A stretch of DNA of 64,000 nucleotides from Homalodisca vitripennis (taxonomy: Eukaryota; Arthropoda; Insecta; Hemiptera; Cicadellidae), in contig NC_060210.1 in NCBI RefSeq assembly GCF_021130785.1, forward strand, positions 187,992,501 to 188,056,500. The letters run 5' to 3'. Every line of letters begins with the position of its first letter. Within the stretch, counting starts at the first letter, position 1. Below the pieces are notes generated by a model that ran no database searches, was not told the origin of the DNA, and saw only the letters and a program-made list of their open reading frames with translations. Of this stretch, positions 1 through 11,039 are shown one piece after another. A program made the position numbers and the translations under genes.

Positions 1-59
1 GATAAGACAATGAGAATATCTCTCCACTTGGATTACATTACATTTTGTAGTTTAGATAT

Positions 60-245
60 ATTTAATGTCAAAAATGTGAAGAGCTGATCTCGAGCTTCTC
101 TGACTCCGACTTTATTGGATCTCTTCAGACGAACAGGACTCCAAATTCCAGAAGTCAAGGCTGTGACAGGATCAAATTCCAGACCCTGCACTAAGAGGAA
201 GTTGGACTGGAGCTTAACTAAACAACCACATTGAATGAACCCTTA
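60..245 (+). repeat. Dispersed repeat family M, copy 1
   Basis: Its right end (GCACTAAGAGGAAG, then a CATTGAATGAACCC block) recurs near 24400-24460, 51735-51800 (reverse strand) and 61970-62035. An internal stretch near 150-180 (GAAGTCAAG, TGTGACAG, TCAAATTC) resembles one unit of the 31-bp minisatellite at 51.8-55.4 kb. There is no coding capacity. It is probably a short non-autonomous element, but the class is not determined and the left boundary is a guess. Confidence 0.5.
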
Positions 246-1925
246 CCATTACGGTTACGTTACGTCTAGAACATTGTTTTCTTTATGTGATAAATATATC
301 TATGTGGATTTCAACTACTTAGTCTATGTGTTGAAAATACTAACGACTATGCCAATTTTAGAATGGCATTTCAATTGTTTACTGGGTAATTCAATACTAA
401 TAGCATTTTACTGCCATTTTACGTAGATTTGATCTTTAAAATGATTACAATAAATTATTTACATATTATAGACATATTTTAAATAGAGTAGCGACATGTG
501 AAACCCTGTTAAGTTGCTCTTAAAAGCAAGCGACAGGGTTAATATCCATCATATAAAAGGAAATTATTTCCAATCCCAAACACTGATACAACATTAAATC
601 GTTGTTTGATTGTACAGTGCAAGTCTTGCTTTGATCTTTCGCATTGCGCAAAACGAAAAGAGGAAATGCCAATATCACTAAAAGTCCTGTATCACTTTAT
701 CATGAATGAAAGGGCCTCAGCGTCAAATTGCAATCTGTACCTTGGTGTAGCCTTTGGTGCGCCTTGATAGAAAATCAGTTTGCGATATTACTGCATTTAT
801 TACATACTTATTGATTCGTTTGGTATTGGTATTGCATTTAATGTTGCTGTACACACAAAATCTTTACATTTAATAAGAAACGCATAAGTTTATAACCTAA
901 ATTTGATTTATTCTACTTAAGAGTTTTATAAAGATATGATACCCTACATTGAACAATGACCTATTAAAGAAATTACTAAATATTGTAAGATGTCAGTGCC
1001 ACTATCAAAAAATAATACATGACCACGTATTCTATAAATTTCGTATTAAAGAAGAAATTGTATAGAAGATGTTAATTATAAGTAATGTAATAGTTTATTA
1101 ATATGCTGAAGGTATTTTACCTTCTTTCTTTTCTATTTTAGAAAAGAAATTGAATCTTAGCTTCCCGTCTAAATATTTAAAATTAAAAAAAACAATGAAT
1201 TGTCAGTTTCGAATACAGGAGTAAATACATCTCATCTCCATTCATTTAAATACGGAAGTGAACTTTGCTTCTACACCAGAGCAACTCATCCTGGTGTGAT
1301 AGCAACAGTAAAGTTTAGCAAGTCGCGGTTGCTGCTTTTTCATATTTAAAACTTTTTTGTTTACAACATGTTTACGCATTTTAAGAAAGAAGCATTTACA
1401 TAATTATTCAGGACCTAAACTATCTATCTAAATAATATTATATAAAAATATTGCTTGATAGCGCTCATCAAGTTCAGATTTTAATTCCTCGCCTTTCGGT
1501 AAAGAATTATTTAGATTAAGAATTCAAGTGCTATTGATCTAGCACAATTAATTTTTTTATCATTAATTCCAATTACGAATAAAATTTAAAATAATATTAT
1601 CGTTAAAACTTATACACATATACACGTCACTATTAGAATCAAATAAAGCGTATTAACCATTCACGAACATCTGAACATGTTCAAAAACATTGTAAAGGTT
1701 GAATTCAAGTTTTATTATATTATTTTATAAAGTATGCATTTCAACCAAACATAACATAAAAAAAATATGGTAATTGTTAACTTCTCCATTTGAGTACCTT
1801 TTTCATAACTGAAACAATGTATTATTTTTAAAATGCTTTATCGTATTATCTATTAATTAGGACAGAAGATACTTTCCAGAAATATACATTTAATTTATAG
1901 TGAAGGCAATGTTGATTTGTAGCTT
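246..1925. other. AT-rich non-coding DNA, nothing recognised
   Basis: I see no convincing exon, tRNA, tandem array or transposon terminus. The short open frames here have no codon bias, signal peptide or recognisable motif. Confidence 0.5.
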
Positions 1926-2690
1926 ATTGTAAGTCAATAGGCTGTAGATGTTCATCGGTAACTCCGTCTTGATGTCGCTACAAAACACACTGAATAATAG
2001 AGTATGATACCCTTCTATGACCCCTGTGAAATCCAAGAGGGTTCACTTCTGGCTGGTTTATACCTATCAGTTTAAACAATACTGAACACAGCAAAAGCGT
2101 TTCTTTAATCTGGGGAACCTTACATATGTCCAGGAGCAGCATATCACAAACCACAAATACCGAGATTCTGGCATGCAAGGGTAATTTTATAGCTTTATTC
2201 TACTGAGGTAGATTACTGTCAGAGTTAGCGGTGTTCGTTCCCTAAGAGTAAACGGTACTTACTAGCCTAGACATAGTGGTATGCAACGCTCTGCCTGCTT
2301 TGATTAGAGAGGTTGGTTCAGACCTAGCTTCTTCTTCTTCCGAGTGGACATTGAGATTAGTGCCCTATATTCTTTCTCATGGATCTCTACACGACGCGGC
2401 TTAAACTAACAACCATAAACATCCAGAATATCCTGTCACTCCGGAAGCAGCCTAAGAGAACAAAAAAATATCCCGCTTATTGGAATCGGCTTTGTGAATC
2501 CAGATCGCACTATTGTAAGTCAATAGATAATAAGAAGAGGATCGCGGATAAATCCGTCTTGATGTCGCCACAGTTCTCTTTCCGTATTTTGTCGTGGCAA
2601 GACCCAACTTATACTTTTCCTGGTATATGCTCAAGTTCACTTTTGGTAGCAGGGATTTTTACTTGGAGGAAAACAAGTTTCATGGTTCAA
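1926..2690. repeat. Diverged duplicated segment
   Basis: Two word clusters occur twice in the same order: ATTGTAAGTCAATAG at about 1926 and 2512, and CCGTCTTGATGTCGC at about 1964 and 2552. The spacing within each copy is similar, but the sequence between is poorly conserved. This indicates an old direct duplication or two copies of one decayed repeat. The open frames across it carry no recognised domain. Confidence 0.45.
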
Positions 2691-2699
2691 TAGTTTTAA

Positions 2700-3335
2700 T
2701 GTTATAAATTTAGCAACTACAAGAATGCGTAACAATGAAAGAAATACGTTCATTTAGTCTTTATGTTCCAGTCATTGGTGTAGCTTTTCATTCTAAGTTC
2801 CGTAACTAAGATGTAATATCTCATTATGCTGTAAAGCGCTCAGCAAAGCCGCCCTAACAAATGTGAGCATATCACAAGCGAGGCCAACACCTTAGTCCCT
2901 GTATAATGGACAATGTTGCCGCAGTGTTGTTGGATATTGCTTGACATAAGTCACCAAACAGAACATTGTAAAACTTGACGTATAAACCACGGCTGTTACA
3001 CTTATAACTTAATGTACAACTTTGTACCACTTATTATGCATTCGGCATATTATTTGAATATTTTGTTACTGAAACTCATAACAGCATAACATGCATACGT
3101 AATTTTCAGAATTTTGAATAGTTAGCGAAAAATACCCGAATGAAAGTAAAATCCCAATTTAATTCGCCTTTTTGACGTATTTCAAATATTTGTGTGAACA
3201 GTGGCCTTTAAGCAAGTTCTATAATTCCACTCTACCAGTGAGAATAATCATAATGCAAAAAATATGATTTAAACTTATTTAACAGGCTTCGCTGAGTTTT
3301 CATGCAAAGTTTACCTAACCATATTTGTCATTATA

Positions 3336-3337
<2 letters not shown>
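2700..3337. other. AT-rich non-coding DNA
   Basis: No gene was seen. The stretch around 3284-3320 (GGCTTCGCTGAG, then ATGCAAA) recurs around 26066-26100, so both are probably pieces of one dispersed repeat. Confidence 0.4.

Positions 3338-3396
<59 letters not shown>
3338..3396. repeat. (TA)n microsatellite
   Basis: An uninterrupted TA dinucleotide run of about 58 bp. It directly abuts the left direct repeat that precedes the Helitron relic; a shorter TA run abuts the right copy. Confidence 0.95.
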
Positions 3397-3399
<3 letters not shown>

Positions 3400-3482
3400 T
3401 ATTTTTGGCAGGGGGAGGGGTGAGAGATGTAAAGTTATAAATTGAGCTTTCAGACAGATATTATTTTGAGGCTTCATTCGAT
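3393..3482 (+). repeat. Left direct repeat flanking the Helitron relic
   Basis: About 90 bp starting TATTGGTAT, with GGGGTGAGAG, TGTAAAGTTAT and CAGACAGATATTATTTTGA in order. It matches 7431-7531 in the same orientation at roughly 85% by eye. A 4-kb Helitron relic lies between the copies. Confidence 0.75.
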
Positions 3483-3639
3483 TGCAGCGCATTCAGAAAC
3501 TCTCCGTTCTTAAGATGCTCTACAATACCCGTTACTTTTTTGGGAAAGGCGAAGATGATTACAATTCCAACATTAGTCAATTAGATGCAGTGACCACATG
3601 CGCTACAAATAAAAAGGCTTCAGCAATGAAGTTACTACG

Positions 3640-6600
3640 GCTTTAATCGTTATAATGGGGAGAGAGGGCATAATCAACTGTTACGTTGCGGACGACTGTT
3701 TCCAACAATTCTTGGCGTAGACATGTATGCAAAAATTGAAAGTGAACGTTTTATCTATTTCTGCGGATGGAATCAGAAAAGACTACGTGCAGAAGAATAG
3801 ATTCAACCTTAGGGACGCAAATATCGGAGAGATGATGCAAATTGCAGAAGATAATTGGGAAAAATCGTCATTTTTGACCTTCGATCGATTTACCGGCAGT
3901 CCTAACATAATCGCATGCAATATAACACAAGATGCTATGACGTATGTCAGATAGTTACGTCGCCCATTGGGAGGGGATTTTATTTATAACTTTCCACGTA
4001 GATGCTAATCCCAAAATGGTTTGAAATTGAGTCCCTACTGCTTCCTGGACAGAACTAGTACTGCGGGAGACAGACTTGATAACTGACAGCAAAGAGTTTT
4101 AAATACAAAAACTATACAAAACTAATGGGAATGCAATAGGTCCAAAATTGAGAATATACGGGGAAGTTAGATGCCTTCATGTATACTATTGAATGGCAAT
4201 AAAAGAGGTTTACCACATGCACACATTCTCATGTTCGGTTTGAAAGAAAAAAAATTCATGCCCGGACCTATAGAGACCAAGATTATATCAGCCGCCGAAA
4301 TTTACCAGACAAAAGGAAGAAGATCCTCTTTTATTTAAACATAATCACTTCAAGGCATGATTCACCGGCCCTTGCGGAAATTTTAAATCCTGACATTCCT
4401 CCTGCATTAAAGTATCGACAGTGCACGAAAATATATCACACGCTCTTTTTTGCTCGAAACTCAAACTGGACAAGATGGCTGATCCACAGTATAAAAGAAG
4501 GAAAACCAGAAAGACGGATGACACTGTAGCAGTAGGCAAGATCAAACAAAGAGATAGTGCAAATTTGACAACCGTTGGGTGGTACCATACACTCCCTTGC
4601 TTCAAAAAAAACCTTCCAGGCCACATAATGAAACGGTAGAATACTGCAACTCTGTCAAATACGATCAAATACCATATGCACAAAAATTATAAACATAGAG
4701 GCAGCGATTTTGGCAATGTTAGGAGTCAGTAACGACAATGAGGAAATAAGTTTATATCAGATGGGGACGACTATACATTCTCAAGTTAATGAGGCAGTTT
4801 GCGAGGAAATCCTGAGTTTTCCAATACACGATCCAGCCCCATCGCCACAGTTTTCCACCTCGCAGTGCTTCTGTAAAACGGCCAAAGGAATTAGCGTTTT
4901 ACACCCCAGAAATGCGGCTCAATTTGGCACGCCGATTCCGCCACATACTACCTTGGAACTGCCTTCTTCAAATTATTGCACCGAAAGACCCGTTCGCAAT
5001 GACACTGTTAAATCCAGAAGTTCCACAATACTATACGTGGAACATATCGAAAAAAATCATATTTTTATGCGAAAGGAAACAAGGTGGTTAAAGAGAGTAC
5101 CTGGAACAACGATAAGAAGAAGTGATGCTCAAGGCCGAGTATACACAGTACATCCTAACAACGCCGAATGTTTTTTACTTTGCCGAAATGCGTTTTGCAT
5201 GTTGTAAAAGGGCCCGACCATCTGTCGAACATATACGCAACTGTTGAAGGTTTGGGGAAGGGGGTTTTTTTTTATTTTTTGTTTGTTTCCCACCTATCCG
5301 ACAAGCGTGCGCCCAGGAAATTTGGGACTATAGAAAGATGATCAACATTGGGATATCGGCATTGTCCGTAGCAGCTGCAATATCTATTGCCCTGTCAATG
5401 CGTCTTCGTATTCTCATTATTTTAACAACCTGTGCTCCATCCGATCCAATGGCTTTGTGGGAAAAACATCGCGATTCTCTTAGCGAATATTATTTATTGC
5501 AACTGCGTAGTTGAACTGCGAACATACTTCGATTTGCAAATGTCAGATAGTCTTTACAAACAAAAGCGTTTAATAAATTATCGGAAGATTACATGGTCTG
5601 TCTATCGTCAAACTCAAAACCGTCTTTCAGGATTAGCGACTCCCTTTCACCACCAAGAGAACGACATTTGACATAGAGGATACTGATGTTGTAACGCGAG
5701 ACACAACTACAATCGAGAAGAACTACATAGATTTGTAGAGACTAACGTACCTGCTTTTGGGTAGGAACAGACAAAGGAAACCGTCATACTTAACATTTAA
5801 TTTATGGATCGAATTTCTACTCAAAGTGAGGTTAAATTTCCATACTCTCGATGCTCCAGGGGAGGAAACAGGAAAAACGTTCCTCATTAAACCTTCATAC
5901 TTGCACAAGTGCGAAAGATATGGACGATATCGCACTTGCTGTTTGCGGTCCACTGGACTATAGCCGCAACTCTTTTTGGCAGGGAGGGAAAGAAGCTGCG
6001 CATTCAAGACGCTAAAATTAACCGTTGGATTTTTGTGCAACTGAATACGCCAATTTGTCCAACATCAAACAGTTCTGGACAAGCCACTGTTCAAAAAAAA
6101 CATGCAAGCAGGTTATCATTTGGGACGAAGGCACGATGGCAAACAAAAAATCTCTTGATGCTTTGGATAGGAGCTCTGCAAGATCCTGAGTGGAGGTCCA
6201 AGAATCAACAACAATGGGAGGATCACTCTTGCTACAATACACTGGAGACTTTCGTCAAAACTCTTCCTGTTATTCCAATGGAGGAACTCCAGCAGATGAA
6301 CTGTAATGCGTTTGTCCTCAAGTTATCAAATTTATGGACGGCGAGTTCAGATATTGACGCTCACAACAAAAAACTTGCGTGTTCGCCTGCAAAGTGTATG
6401 CGGCCTCACAAGAACTTTTCGGGAAAACGGCTTTTTGGCAAATTTGGAAAGTAGAACCTTCATGAATTCGCCAGGCAATTACTCCATAACAATTTCCAAG
6501 AGGACTTTCTGCAATTTTGGCTGAAATCAATCAATGATGTTGTTTAACAGTGTTTTTCAAAGACATTGCCACTAATTACAAAAATCACGGATGGCTTAGA

Positions 6601-7249
6601 TGAAAGTAGCGATTCTTGCACCAACGAAACGATCAAGTAACTAATCTTCAAACAACTATCTATTCAAGACAAGCTACCGTGAGCTGTGACGGACGTACAA
6701 GTCCATACGACACCGTCATTTGATCCAGAACAGAGCTTGTACCACTACCCCTGTGGTAGTTTTTAAACTCACTTGAACCATCAGAGAAATGCCCGTCACA
6801 TCAATTAACTCTTGAAAGTAGGATCTACCGATTTAAAATGAGTTGAGAAACTTACGACCACCAAAAATTGTGGCAACTGCACTCGACTAACCTGTCAAAA
6901 ATTTACATCCAAATATCATTGATAGCAAACGATTTTGTCGGGAACATCTTGCAGGGAAGATGTCTTCATTCCCTTCGCATCCCCTTAAATTCCATCCGAC
7001 TTGCCATTAGAAGTTTTAAGAGACTTCAGTTCCCCGTTCGACTTGGCGTTTCGCAATGGACGATCTAATAAGGCACAAGGGACAGATCACTTAACGTCGC
7101 AGGAATCCATCTGGAACGCTCATGTTTCTCGCACGGTCAATCTAAACGAGTCGCTATGCTCAAAGAGTCGTAAACCCGAAGCAACCCTTATATTTATGCT
7201 CCAAATAATACAACTAATAACGTTGTTTACCAATAACGCATTAAAATAA
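3640..7249 (+). pseudogene. Decayed Helitron replicase-helicase (RepHel)
   Basis: Fragments in shifting + frames read in the order of a Helitron polyprotein. Near 3670-3955: a LFQQFL-like segment, FTGSP and QDAMTYVR. Near 4290-4400: HMIHGPCG-like. Near 4560-4700: VVPY and an NSVK segment. At 4710-5215: LYQMG, FSFPIHD-like and GRVYTVHPNNAECF. Near 5430-5500: APSDPMALWEKHRDSLSE. The PIF1-type helicase follows: LDAPG near 5845, GIAATL-like near 5960, an IIWDEGTMANK-like Walker B near 6120-6160, SLQDPEW, and KTLPVIP near 6260. The last part has LQFPVRL near 7030, SNKAQG near 7065 and a terminal NALK followed by a stop at 7249. In living Helitrons this protein nicks and unwinds DNA for rolling-circle transposition. 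Many frameshifts and stops make this copy non-functional. Confidence 0.85.
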
Positions 7250-7416
7250 ACAAAAAACTTTTTATAATTAAAATTATGATATCCTACGATTGTATTGAGT
7301 AAGAGTAATAAATTTAATTGTAAAAACGTATAATAAAATTAGTTATTTCTTTTCGATGCTTGATTGATGTTAGCCCTCTCTACTGCCATACGCGAGCGGA
7401 GGCCGCGGGTGTTTAG
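7250..7416 (+). mobile_element. Probable 3' end of the Helitron relic
   Basis: About 150 bp after the helicase stop is GCGAGCGGAGGCCGCGGGT ending near TTTAG then T. This resembles the Helitron 3' ends at 23182, 32781 and 33026 (GCGTGCGAAGCCGCGGGT ... CTAG then T), a GC-rich subterminal hairpin followed by CTRR. The terminus is degenerate (TTAG). The matching 5' TC end was not found; it should lie between about 3483 and 3640. Confidence 0.5.
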
Positions 7417-7423
7417 TGTCCAG

Positions 7424-7531
7424 TTATATATATATATTGGTATTGTATTGTGTCAGTGGGATGGGTGAGAGCATGTAAAGTTATTAAATTGAGCATTTCA
7501 GACAGATATTATTTTGAAGGGCTTTAATTCG
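7424..7531 (+). repeat. Right direct repeat flanking the Helitron relic
   Basis: A short TA run followed by TATTGGTATTG, GGGTGAGAGCATGTAAAG and CAGACAGATATTATTTTGA, in the same order and orientation as 3393-3482. It starts only a few bases after the presumed Helitron 3' terminus. Confidence 0.75.
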
Positions 7532-7539
7532 GATTAGTA

Positions 7540-8955
7540 TGCTTATCAAGATATGTGTTGTTTAAATAATGTATAAGTAGTTTACACGAAAGTAATTACT
7601 AGTAACATATCACTCACGTAACTTTAAATGGAGTTTGTAACTTTGTAAGCTTTGTTCGGAGTACTTTGGCGTAGAACAGTTTGAGGCTTACAATGAATTG
7701 TAACTTGTAATATTTTATGGCAAAGCTACATATTCTAGATTCCTGTACATTTTCACATGGTTATTGAAAACTTTTCTTCATAAACCTTTCTTTCTTTTTA
7801 CTACTTAGTTAAATAGAACTTGATGTGGAATAAAGAACCTGTGCACCATATCGTTGGTTTTCATGTATTAGAGTTCAGATCATGGTTATAGGGTGTGTTC
7901 AGGTGATGAAATAATTAACATTTATGCAAGTTCGAGAACGAGTTTACCTACATAATATAAATTGTTAATGAAACCTAATCTAAGCCCGTCACGAGACTCG
8001 TTGTGTAGGCCTGACTACCTTCTACTTCATCGTAATCCTGTATGAATTTTTATGATTTCTGAAGTACCTTTGGAAAATTAATAACTAATTATGAAATAAG
8101 AGTTGTCTGAGCATTATTCTAGCGTATAGTTCGTAGTTCTGGAGAAATTAAATTTTAGTCTATTAGTTACTGTTTTAAATTCTAAAATATGGTTAGTTGA
8201 ATTTGATGCATACGTATTGTATTGCTTGATAACAGCTCCCACATATTGGATTGGGCTTTTTATTAATTATGTATCTGATTACAAAAGCAAAATTTGTCTA
8301 TTACAAAATGAAATTTCAAATTACTAATTAGTTCTAACACAGTGTATAAAAGCTGAAGTCTAGAATAATCTTGTGAAATATTTACTACATAACAATTATA
8401 GACAATCTCTGTTAACTATTTAATTAATTGAAAAAAGGTTTTCTCGTAGCCATCATTGTTAATTATGTTGTATGCGCTTCGATAGGTAGGCCACATGTAT
8501 TAACATATCACGTGTTAAAATCTCTTATAGTTTTACACCAAAGTTTTATTCTGATATTTTTTTCGTTGCCATTATGGTTACCCATATGACCAATGTAAAA
8601 TATTTGCTAACGCTGAGCCAAATCCCATGTAGTAACAGCGTCATAATTTGTCTCAGTGTTCCTCATATAGAGCTGAAGTTTTGAAATCAATTTATTGTCT
8701 TTAGGTCAGTTAGTTTATCGGGCGAGCTGACAGACATAAATGAAATGTTATAGGTTGTGCTAAAGTCCAGATAATTCAGTTGTTTTTTAACATAACGCAA
8801 AAAATGTACAAGTAAAATAATAAGAATAGTTTAAAACTATTTTTACCAGTACGACTGTATAGATAAAGAGTTTTACACTATAATACAAACAATAAATGTG
8901 GTGTAAAAACATAATTTGAGGTAAAAAAGACAGTAATTTTGTACAAAATAATGAA
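7540..8955. other. AT-rich non-coding DNA, nothing recognised
   Basis: No open frame of note, no tandem repeat and no recognisable transposon end. Confidence 0.5.
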
Positions 8956-8960
8956 GGGCA

Positions 8961-9117
8961 AGAGATATCGATCTGTAAATCGTAGTTAAATTCCTAGTAG
9001 AGATATCGATCTGTTAAAACATAGTTAAATTCCTCGTAGACATATTGTTCTGTTAAAACGTAGTTAAATGCCTCGTAGAGATATCGATTTGTTAAAACTT
9101 AGTTAAATTCCTCCTAG
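8961..9117. repeat. 39-bp minisatellite, four units
   Basis: Four tandem units of about 39 bp, each built as AGATATCGATCTGTTAAAAC followed by TAGTTAAATTCCTCGT. The first unit is 1-2 bases shorter and the third has several substitutions. Confidence 0.9.
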
Positions 9118-9850
9118 TGACACCCGTACGGCCAGTAGTTGGAAATATCGCGCCCTCTTTTTCGATCATCTCGCTCTCGACATTTTCCTTACAACAGAAT
9201 GATCTATTTTATACTTATTTATAAAATTTTCTCGCTCATTCTTGTTACCTTTTTTACTTTATAAAATATTTTGTTATGATATAAGTTATTTTAAACAATT
9301 TATCCTATTACCTGCGTATTGTTAAATGAAGCCTGGGGTAGTAAAGATATGCGAAAGATGTTATTTATCTTAAATTATATCTTTATACATCTAGATAACT
9401 CACGGCGTACACCTTTTTGAAGGATCTTAGAACTTAGGGAAAATATAATCCTGAAGGCAGTCAAGCTAAGTATTAATATCTACCGATTATGTTTCTTGCG
9501 AAGAATTCTAATCACATACAGAATTTGTAGAAGTGTAAAAGAAAGTGGTTTTTTAATACACACGAAGAACAATCTTGAACTAAAATTGAAAATTCAAATC
9601 TAAGTTCAATGGACACTTTAGTTAAGTTAAACAATCTATAGTCTTGGCAGTAAACAAGTAAGAATCGACGTGATTATAGAAATAATAGCTGCCTACGTCA
9701 TTCTGTAGGCTTTGCACGTATATGAGCACTTCTGGTTCAAATTAATTATATTTCCAACGCAAATGTTGAGTTTAGCTTGTTGCTAAGATTTATAAAATAC
9801 GTAAGAAAGTGTTTATTTATAGCCATTGTAATTTACTCCGGATATATATT
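9118..9850. other. Non-coding DNA, nothing recognised
   Basis: AT-rich sequence with no supported gene or repeat boundary. Confidence 0.5.
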
Positions 9851-9852
9851 TA

Positions 9853-10043
<191 letters not shown>

Positions 10044-10098
10044 TAATCAATGAAACACCTCAAAATATAATTGTGCAAAAATATTAGGACCAGAGTAA

Positions 10099-10101
<3 letters not shown>

Positions 10102-10143
<42 letters not shown>
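10102..10143. repeat. (TA)n microsatellite
   Basis: About 42 bp of pure TA dinucleotide. Confidence 0.95.
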
Positions 10144-10147
<4 letters not shown>

Positions 10148-10848
10148 TACGTACATACGTATATTTTATGTTTTCTAAGTCTGAAATGCCTACTTCTGTT
10201 ACAAGGTAACTTAATTGCTTTTATAACAGTTTTTAAAATTATAAGTTAATACTAGATAGTTACTTCGTTTTTGGTACCTATATTTTTAGTTCCTATATTA
10301 CGGTACTGACCATAATAGGATTGTATACTTAATATTTGCTAATATTTAAATTTAAAATTATGCACAAACAACTTGTAATTATCTTACTCTGTGCTCTACA
10401 GTGGTAGTGGCACAGGTATTGTTCATATTAAGCTTACTCTATGCCTTGGAGACTGTATTATGTAAACAAATTAAATATAGTTGTTAAGTTAGTAAACCAA
10501 ATGGGCGTGCTGTCGGAAAACGTAGTTTAGACTGAAAAGTTGATTAAATGTAACATAAAATTTTAATTAATTACCTTTATTTTTGATTTAGTGCAACCTT
10601 ACAGATTAAGATGTGGTTTTTAAAGCATTTAGATGTAGTATCTAGTTTATACGGATTTTCAAAAAAGGAATAGGCCTATATTTTATCTAGGAATCCTAAG
10701 AATGCCCGTAGGATTTTTTAGTACTGTCAGTAGTTTTTTACTTGATGGAGTAACACGAAATAAAATTAGATTATTATATAATAGTTTAGGTCATAAAATA
10801 GTAATATAGAGCTAACAGTATAGGTCATGTGATAATATTACAGCAGAG

Positions 10849-11010
10849 ATGAAACAGAATAAAAAAATAGCTAAGTTTATACTATCTTCGAAGTTTTCAA
10901 TTTTTCTGCTTATAGTCGTTATCAAGCGTGTAGAATCGTGTACCAATCCACAGAATGTAAAAAAATCCTGTGTTGGCCAGCCTGCTTACGACATCAAGAA
11001 CTCAACAAAT
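10849..11010 (+). CDS. Candidate first coding exon with a signal peptide
   Basis: An ATG opens 54 codons with the layout of a secreted protein start: a basic N-terminus (MKQNKKIAK), a hydrophobic core (FSIFLLIVVI), a plausible cleavage before CTNPQN, then two cysteines. The frame stays open to a good donor (AAT|GTAAGC) at 11011 and the exon would end in phase 0. The open exon at 17279-17660 has an acceptor in phase 0, so joining is possible. However, that exon carries its own signal-like segment, which would then be internal. This could be an alternative 5' exon, the start of a neighbouring paralogue, or chance. No related exon was found between the two. Confidence 0.4.
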
Positions 11011-11039
11011 GTAAGCACATACATTTATAAGTAGGTGAA

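Noticed and set aside
3338..3396. TA runs as replication origins or promoters
   Set aside because: Many equivalent TA microsatellites occur throughout the window with no associated gene starts.
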